Positions 58,326 through 64,000 of a DNA stretch of 64,000 nt are shown piece after piece. How positions within the stretch are numbered: the first letter of the stretch is position 1; each line of letters starts with the position of its first letter. Where the stretch lies: the NCBI GenBank assembly GCA_011800155.1, contig CM022376.1, forward strand, positions 1,798,001 to 1,862,000, written 5' to 3'. The translations under genes were made by a program, and so were the position numbers. Source of the DNA: Flammulina velutipes (taxonomy: Eukaryota; Basidiomycota; Agaricomycetes; Agaricales; Physalacriaceae). The notes under the pieces were generated by a model. It saw only the letters and a program-made list of their open reading frames with translations, was not told the origin of the DNA and made no database searches.

Positions 58326-58932
58326 TTAGTCCTGAGAGGACGATGCGGATTCCTCTCGCTGCTGCTGTCGCGGCGAGCGTCTGTTGCGATAGATAACCCG
58401 GTTGACAAGTCCTATAGGAATGTCGTAGAGCTCTGGAATGGAGTCTGGTTTTGCAAATCGCGCATATGGGGATCGTTGTTGAGAGTCGTCAGCGAAGGGG
58501 AAGTGGGCTCGACTATTTGCTAAAATTCAACTAAACGCATCGTTTGACTAGAAGAAACATACCTGTAATAGCACGCATTTCATTGAAAGCAGGCGCCCCA
58601 TATATTGCCAGAGCAGAGTATACAAAATACGCGAGGAGGAAAACGACCACGCTGTACGCCGGTAGCAGTAGTGCCCATTCTCTTTTTCATCGTCAGAAAA
58701 GCAGAAAACCTGTCATTGTGAACACTTACCTATTGGGATACCATGTAATTCCCATCGACACGATGAGCTCGTCCGGTAGGAGAGCCCAGAGAAGGAAAAC
58801 CACGAATCCAAGGTATGTTGAAGTCCACGCAACGAATCCATAGAACTCGGGTGCCCGACTACGGAACTCCGGAGGTGGTAGAGGAGGGAATGGCGCAAGC
58901 GGAGATGTTGGCGAAGTTACACTTTCTTTCAT
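58326..58932 (-). CDS. GPI19: PIG-P, GPI-GlcNAc transferase subunit
   Basis: Exons 58730-58932, 58563-58681 and 58326-58519 give 171 residues. After a Pro-rich head, EFYGFVAWTSTYLGFVVFLL is the first helix, followed by WALLPDELIVSMGITWYPN. The second helix, WALLLPAYSVVVFLLAYFVY, follows the first intron. The tail has IPELYDIPIGLVNRVIY, a hallmark of PIG-P. The protein is a small ER membrane subunit of the complex that transfers GlcNAc to phosphatidylinositol, the first step of GPI-anchor synthesis. Length and topology fit yeast Gpi19. A single-copy housekeeping gene amid expanded families. Confidence 0.92.
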
Positions 58933-59149
58933 TGTGTCGTGAGTTCCCGAGCATCGAATAACGCGAGAAATGAAGATTCAGACGTCCGATAGACAGAGAA
59001 AAAGACAAGGCAATTCAGAGTGCCAAATTGATGGTAAGAAGACAAGCTGCAATACTTGATTGAACTTCAGCTTTGAACCAAACACTGATCAATACAGAGC
59101 GCCACACTTCAATGTATGTATTGTCGAAAGCAATTAAAATGAAGATTTG

Positions 59150-60790
59150 TCACCAAAGACTCGCTTGTACTCCATATTCTGTTCGCAAAAGTTGCATAAA
59201 GTCACAAACACGTGGTGCCATCCTTTCTCCCTCGCGCACCCCTAGGACGACGGACTTCAGAGTACCCGCACCGGTTGCCGTCCTTTGCTTCAACATACTC
59301 AAAAGGGATTCCTCTGGAATGGTCTCTTTCTCTGCCCAAACTAGTTCTATCGATTCTAATTCGGGCACCAGATCACGTTCCATAATCTGTGTAAAAACGT
59401 AGTCAGTCAGCATACCTCCCGTGGTGCCTTCTATGATCTGTAGCGTCTTGAGCATACGACAGACTGTCAAGGTTTCCACCAGGATGTTCCATTGCTTCGA
59501 ATCCAACACGTCGTCTTCGTCGAGTTGGGACGACATGACGATCCTCAAGCTCCTCAGGTCTTTGAGAGAGGCCTTTGGCAACCATGGTAACGAGTACACG
59601 GGGTTCTCCCCCCATCCCATGCCTGGGGGCACTGCGGGGCCCAGCTCCGTGAGCGTCAAATCACGAAGAGCAGCGATTGGCCAACGGAGGAGATGGTCGG
59701 TGAGATCCCACGTCCACAATGAGGGGCATACGACGAGCGATGTCACATCAGGACCGTGGTCGAACACTTCCGTTCCTGCGACGCGTTCCCAGACTATGGT
59801 CCTATCCAGTGGATCATCGAGTACATCATATAGCTCGGAGATATCAGGCGAGTTGATTGTGACATGCATGATATTTTTCCAAGGCAGCACTGCGCACAAG
59901 AACTCCAGGCTATTCCCTTCGTAGTCGACGATGACAACAGTGCTTAGTCGAGGGGCATGCGGGAAGGCGCTGGTGATAAACGGGACATCATGATCCACAG
60001 TGCAGTCTATGGCCAAAGAGAGGGATTCAAGGAGGGGGAAATGAATGTTCGTAGAATTTCCGAATAACGCGATGATGTTGATCAGGTCCTCTATATGTAC
60101 TTGCAGCTCCAGGTGTTTCAGCTGTTCAGAAAAGCGAAATATATCTTGGAGCAGGATGTGGCTGTCGGAGCTGTGCGGAGATATTGGTTTCAAGGAGGAA
60201 TCAATGTCAATGGGATCCCATATCTTAGAAGCAGCTGAGCGTCGGTGTAAGCGAAGAGATAGAGGTAGACCGAGGGCTCTTTGAATATACAAGCGCGACA
60301 AACGTTGGACTTCCTCGTTTCCGCCGTCTTCATCAGCAGCATCTGGTCCAACATATATGTTGGTCCAAAGAGCAGGCATGGAAAGGGATATATTTCGCCA
60401 TTTGTAGCAGGTATGTGAGATGGCCAGAGCTGTTTCCCAAAGGTCCGGCTTGACAGAGTCGCAGGCGAAGGTGAAGATAATGGATAGCAGCTCTGTGGGG
60501 AAGCGTCGAATAAGGGAAGGGATTGCATATGTGGATAGACGTCTCTTGTGGAAGCGTAGACGGTTTCTCTGTCGTCGCAAGCTGTTCACGACGGCAGTGA
60601 GCTGCTTGAGCTCTGCGGATACTGCAGCTATGTCCGCGTCGAGGTTCTGTGCACCCTCCATCAGAATGGACGGAGAGTGTTCTGTGGTGAATGCTCGGGA
60701 GGAGTCGTTCGCGAAAGGGTTTGGATATTCGTTCGTCGACGTGAACGCATGGCATCGCGTGCAAAGTTCTGCACGGAAAGCAGCCACCAT
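59150..60790 (-). CDS. F-box/LRR protein, 546 residues, intact
   Basis: An uninterrupted exon, paralogue of 52270-53913 and of the broken gene at 30167-32272. The start at 60790 is MVAAFRAELCTRCHAFTSTN. A coiled coil (AELKQLTAVVNSLRRQRNR) precedes the F-box (SLIRRFPTELLSIIFTFACD) and TCYKWRNISLSMPALWTNIY. The LRR-like body contains LLESLSLAIDCTVDHD, LPWKNIMHVTINSPDISEL and CRMLKTLQIIEG, ending KSVVLGVREGERMAPRVCDF and a short QASLW tail. The open frame continues upstream to 60967, but those residues are not shared. Probable SCF substrate receptor; target unknown. Confidence 0.85.
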   Translation of the reverse strand: MVAAFRAELCTRCHAFTSTNEYPNPFANDSSRAFTTEHSPSILMEGAQNLDADIAAVSAELKQLTAVVNSLRRQRNRLRFHKRRLSTYAIPSLIRRFPTELLSIIFTFACDSVKPDLWETALAISHTCYKWRNISLSMPALWTNIYVGPDAADEDGGNEEVQRLSRLYIQRALGLPLSLRLHRRSAASKIWDPIDIDSSLKPISPHSSDSHILLQDIFRFSEQLKHLELQVHIEDLINIIALFGNSTNIHFPLLESLSLAIDCTVDHDVPFITSAFPHAPRLSTVVIVDYEGNSLEFLCAVLPWKNIMHVTINSPDISELYDVLDDPLDRTIVWERVAGTEVFDHGPDVTSLVVCPSLWTWDLTDHLLRWPIAALRDLTLTELGPAVPPGMGWGENPVYSLPWLPKASLKDLRSLRIVMSSQLDEDDVLDSKQWNILVETLTVCRMLKTLQIIEGTTGGMLTDYVFTQIMERDLVPELESIELVWAEKETIPEESLLSMLKQRTATGAGTLKSVVLGVREGERMAPRVCDFMQLLRTEYGVQASLW

Positions 60791-61227
60791 GCTAAGTTGT
60801 GGTTCAGGATGACATCCAAGAGGATTTGTGGACAGCGAACCTTGTGGGATGATAGATCTGAGCTTGCGAGTGTTCCGCAGTCGACTGTCAACGAAGGTCC
60901 TGGTTCGAACTTGGATGAACGGGATCACGTGGTGGCACTGACAGAAATTCATTGTTCCCAGGTTCAAACTTTCCGACGGATGGGCAACGGTAGCTCGCTC
61001 CTCTCCAGTGTAGAATCAACGATAGAAATAACACTCCTTGAAACTAAATCAAAGACGTCGATACATGTACTACAAGACTTGGCTGCCGTAGCGCTACTGG
61101 TATCAAGATCTTATACTTACCACACTTGTACGAATATATAGTATGCACAAAATGAATGAATAATATAAGTAATGAATGATCAGCGAGCACGTACAAGAGG
61201 GTACCATGTGGCTCCTCCAGTCAAAGT
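60791..61227. other. Intergenic, nothing recognised
   Basis: Region between the F-box gene promoter (minus) and the 3' end of the DUF6534 gene. Confidence 0.4.
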
Positions 61228-62972
61228 CTAGACAGCCATGCCATCCTTGCTATCGTGACCTTGCGACGACTTCAATTGCTGAGCAACATTTAGCATCGAT
61301 GAGAACGTGGTGGAAGGAACGCGTACATCATTTCCGTAGTATTCGGGACTTTCGCCGTCAATACGAACAATGGCCGTCCTATGGACGCCTACGCCTAGGA
61401 TACTTAGTGTGGCGCAACGCGTAGCAGGAAAAAACATACTGATTGGACCAATATCTTCACCGTTCATGTTGCGAAGGCCAAATCCCGTCTCTGTGTCGTG
61501 TATGCCACTGCTCGGGCCTGCCGAACTCAAGTTGCCGTTTCTGCCCGCCGCGCGTGTGTTGAGATTGAACAACATCGTCAATGAGTAGACACGACCCAAG
61601 CAGAATCCTGACCAAGGGGTCAGCATGCGATTAAAAGAAGGAAAGAAATGGCGGGTACCAAATCCGACAGTAACTGAGGAGGGAGGCATAAGCTTACGGG
61701 GTAAGTCAAGAACAAATTTGGCTTACTGTTGCTCTCGGTATTGATCAAGTATAAAATCACTGAACATCTCAGTCAGACGATATATCCCCGAGGTCAAACA
61801 AAATAGGCTCACAGCAAAGTATAGCGCTTTAGGTGGATCGTCAAGGACTGAAGCGAAAAAAGAAATTGACAACGGACTCACAGTGCAGTAGTTACAGATC
61901 CCGTTTGTATCGCGGAGAACGTCAAACGATGAATCAATCTACGAGGAAATGTGAGAAAAAAGGGTTTTCAATAAAAGCACAACCTACGTTTTGGTCTGTT
62001 TGAAGGTCGTGTTCGTCGTCTGGAGTTTCCATACAAGAGAGACGGCGATAGCAATATCCGCGACGGCACTGGCGACTGCACACATGTCAATTTGGAGTCA
62101 GGACATGTCTCTTGTCAACCTACCGAGCCAAATGCTGAGGAGAAAGGTCATTAGATCATTGTCCGCGCATAAAGGACGGAAAAAGGACATACGTCACTGT
62201 CTTGATGTTGAAGTCGCGTTCAGCATAGGTACTGTGCTGAACCACAGTTATTCCGTTCGCGATTGCGCCACCTTCGAGCTGAATTAGATTGCCTCGCCAC
62301 GGAGAATTTAGAGCGTACCGAGGGCAGCAAGACTGAAGAGACAGAGTAATGGAGTAATTAGGAAATTCTTGGAGCTATGTTAATAGGGTCAGAAACGGCG
62401 CGCTTTCACGGTGAAGAAATACATACAGATTCCAGAAACGGTACGTCAAGAAGAGCTGCACCGTACAAGCAGAAATCCCCGACAATATAACATAAGCGGG
62501 TACTGCCCAGTTCTGTATAAGGAGGTATGGTGCGTCGCCTAGTGAACAGGATTTGAGTCGGACATAGAGGGGTGCCTGTGAAGGCGGAGAACGCACCCCA
62601 ATGAGTGATCGTGTACTGTTCACCGAGATATTAGCCTGCGGCATGACAAATTTCAGAGCGTGCTCACCAAGTAGATACATGCACAATTATTCGCGGTCCC
62701 AAGCGTATCAACGACCAGGTTGAAGATAACAGTATATTTTATCAAAGCTGGGTCGCGGCGAAAGACCGAGAAATATGTGTACGCCTGGATGTCATCGTAA
62801 GCGATCGCAAATGTGGGAGGTGTCATTAGACGTACCTGGGACAGCTCGAGCATGTAGAACATGGCATTGAACCACGAACCGATGAGCAAAGCTCTGACGA
62901 CAGCATTAACGTTGGGGTGAGGTGCATGCGTCCGAGTAGAACTCACCCGAGAGACTCGTCAAAGACGCCCAT
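61228..62972 (-). CDS. DUF6534-type membrane protein, diverged
   Basis: Start at 62972: MGVFDESLG, spliced to ALLIGSWFNAMFYMLELSQ and AYTYFSVFRRDPALIKYTVI, with FNLVVDTLGTANNCACIYL. NWAVPAYVILSGISACTVQLF and a FLTYRFWNL helix follow. The C-terminal exons include LGRVYSLTMLFNLNTR, where the family box SLxxLNAR appears as SLTMLFNLNTR, and a hydrophilic tail ending SKDGMAV. It has at least eight exons; those in the middle (61700-62400) were not individually fixed. Seven transmembrane segments and the order of motifs fit DUF6534, but this is the most diverged of the five copies here. Confidence 0.7.
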
Positions 62973-63733
62973 GATAGTAGGTTGGGACAAGAGAAATACG
63001 CCCAGCTACCAACCGCGTAATCTTATATCGCTAAAAAAACTTTGCGTGTGAATCATGTGCTGCTACGGGCCGTCAAACAGGGTGGTTTCCATACCACGTC
63101 CAGCCTGAGAGGTTGAACGTTCAATGTTCGGCCCCACCGGTTTGAATTTGCTGATATCCCTCATTTCGTTCTCATTTCAAACACTCTAATCCATTGCCAT
63201 GGCGGTGATGCTTAAAAGATGTCAAATCTAAGATCGGATGTTTCAGTGATTTTCCATGGAGGGGATGGAGTTCTGCGTAGCACACTGTAGCATAGCTTGC
63301 ATAGGCCGAAGCGACGACTCGCGATGATGTAGATGATAACGGATGCAAATTCACCCAAGGTCCCTAATTAATTTGAGGTGCTGGAGAAGGTTGATGGGGA
63401 GCTAGCGCATAGAAATTGGAAGACAAAGGAGGAGAGCGGCTTGAAGTCTGAGTGAGTGAGGCAGAGGTGAAGCCCTACTGGCTAGCTTGAAGTATAAAAG
63501 TATAGGAGGGTAAGTTTATGAGAGTAGGAAGAGTTTTGAATTGCTCCCGCGTCGTCGTATCAACTGAAAATCTTGATCAATTCCCACGGTGCATCAAATC
63601 ACAAATTTCAAATAGGCCCCAAGCATATGCCAGGTCTATCAGCCAAGATGAATAAATCTTGGGCACGACTTTGGATTCTACACCCTCACGAAACAAACTC
63701 CTCCATTCTTGAACACATTCCTCTACCTATATT
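62973..63733. other. Divergent intergenic region
   Basis: Between the DUF6534 gene and the partial SDR gene. No gene, repeat or box could be supported. Confidence 0.4.
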
Positions 63734-64000
63734 ATGTCCTCATCTCCGCTTGTCTGGCTGATTACTGGCACCTCGTGCGTTGTCTCAAAAACTCTTCCAA
63801 AACCCGGACTAAGAGAAACGCAGATCAGGCATTGGTCGTGAGCTTACACTGGCCGCTCTGGAACGTGGTGACAAGGTCATCGCCACTGGACGCCAGCGAT
63901 CTATCCATCAGCTCGAAGACCTGAAGAAAGCAGGAGCTGATATTCTCGAGCTCGATGTTACGTCCCCCCCATCTGAACTATCTAAATGCGCTGAGAAAGC
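63734..64000 (+). CDS. Short-chain dehydrogenase/reductase, 3' end outside window
   Basis: Start at 63734: MSSSPLVWLITGTS, then a 49-nt intron 63775-63823 and SGIGRELTLAALERGDKVIA. The joined cofactor loop reads TGTSSGIG, a classical SDR fingerprint, followed by ATGR at the end of strand 2 and DILELDVTS with the Asp before the NNAG region. The frame is open to the edge. Unlike the tandem SDR array at 6.9-11.2 kb, its loop is TSSGIG rather than GGGTGxG, so it belongs to another SDR subfamily. Catalytic residues lie beyond the window. Confidence 0.88.

Noticed and set aside
60791..60967. In-frame extension upstream of the minus-strand F-box gene
   Set aside because: Same reasoning: not conserved in the paralogues, probably 5' untranslated sequence.
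1..64000. tRNA, rRNA, CRISPR, phage or bacterial operon signals
   Set aside because: Looked for GTTCGAATCC-type T-arms, rRNA blocks and regularly spaced repeats; none found. The gene structure is eukaryotic.

Overview
The window is nuclear DNA of a filamentous fungus, almost certainly a mushroom-forming basidiomycete (Agaricomycetes). Genes are split by many short introns (about 47-77 nt) with GT..AG ends and CTRAY-like branch points. Gene content is typical of that group: DUF6534 membrane proteins, DUF6535 membrane proteins, a DUF6699 protein, F-box/leucine-rich proteins, GT90 (CAP10) glycosyltransferases, SDRs, a GH28 pectinase and a Kin4-type kinase. I saw no bacterial, viral, CRISPR or operon structure and no tRNA or rRNA gene. 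Intron boundaries below were read by eye from splice sites and reading-frame continuity; where paralogues exist the same junctions appear in each copy.

Layout. 1-2.6 kb: DUF6699 gene (cut by the left edge) and a secreted or anchored Cys-rich protein. 3.8-6.7 kb: an old segmental copy of 31.9-34.9 kb, holding an F-box gene tail and a frameshifted DUF6534 gene. 6.9-11.2 kb: three tandem SDR genes with a shared promoter layout. 12.2-13.1 kb: F-box protein. 15.1-16.7 kb: DUF6534. 17.1-29.9 kb: two GT90 genes in inverted orientation bracketing two tandem DUF6535 genes and an orphan gene. 30.2-32.3 kb: F-box pseudogene broken by a stop and a 513-bp PIF/Harbinger-like MITE. 32.4-34.1 kb: DUF6534. 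35.1-37.2 kb: GH28 pectinase with a 5-nt micro-exon. 37.3-38.5 kb: C2H2 zinc-finger protein. 38.9-40.5 kb: F-box/LRR. 40.9-41.6 kb: HD-domain hydrolase. 42-45.4 kb: Kin4-like kinase with a KA1 end. 45.5-46.8 kb: a 1.2-kb fold-back transposon with 124-bp terminal inverted repeats. 48.0-49.5 kb: DUF6534. 50.0-51.4 kb: fucosyltransferase-like protein. 52.3-53.9 kb: F-box. 54.1-55.3 kb: nested local duplications. 55.3-56.3 kb: kinase-fold protein with a signal peptide. 56.7-58.1 kb: F-box. 58.3-58.9 kb: PIG-P. 59.2-60.8 kb: F-box. 61.2-63.0 kb: DUF6534. 63.7 kb to the end: SDR, cut by the right edge.

The window reads as a gene-family expansion zone: five DUF6534 copies, six F-box copies plus a fragment, four SDRs, two GT90s and two DUF6535s. 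Conserved single-copy genes (PIG-P, Kin4-like kinase) are interspersed. Decay is visible as frameshift, nonsense, transposon insertion and truncated duplicates. Three introns need GC-AG ends to keep the frame. The genes share no single pathway that I can support. Pectin degradation, GPI-anchor synthesis and surface glycosylation are individual functions rather than a cluster.
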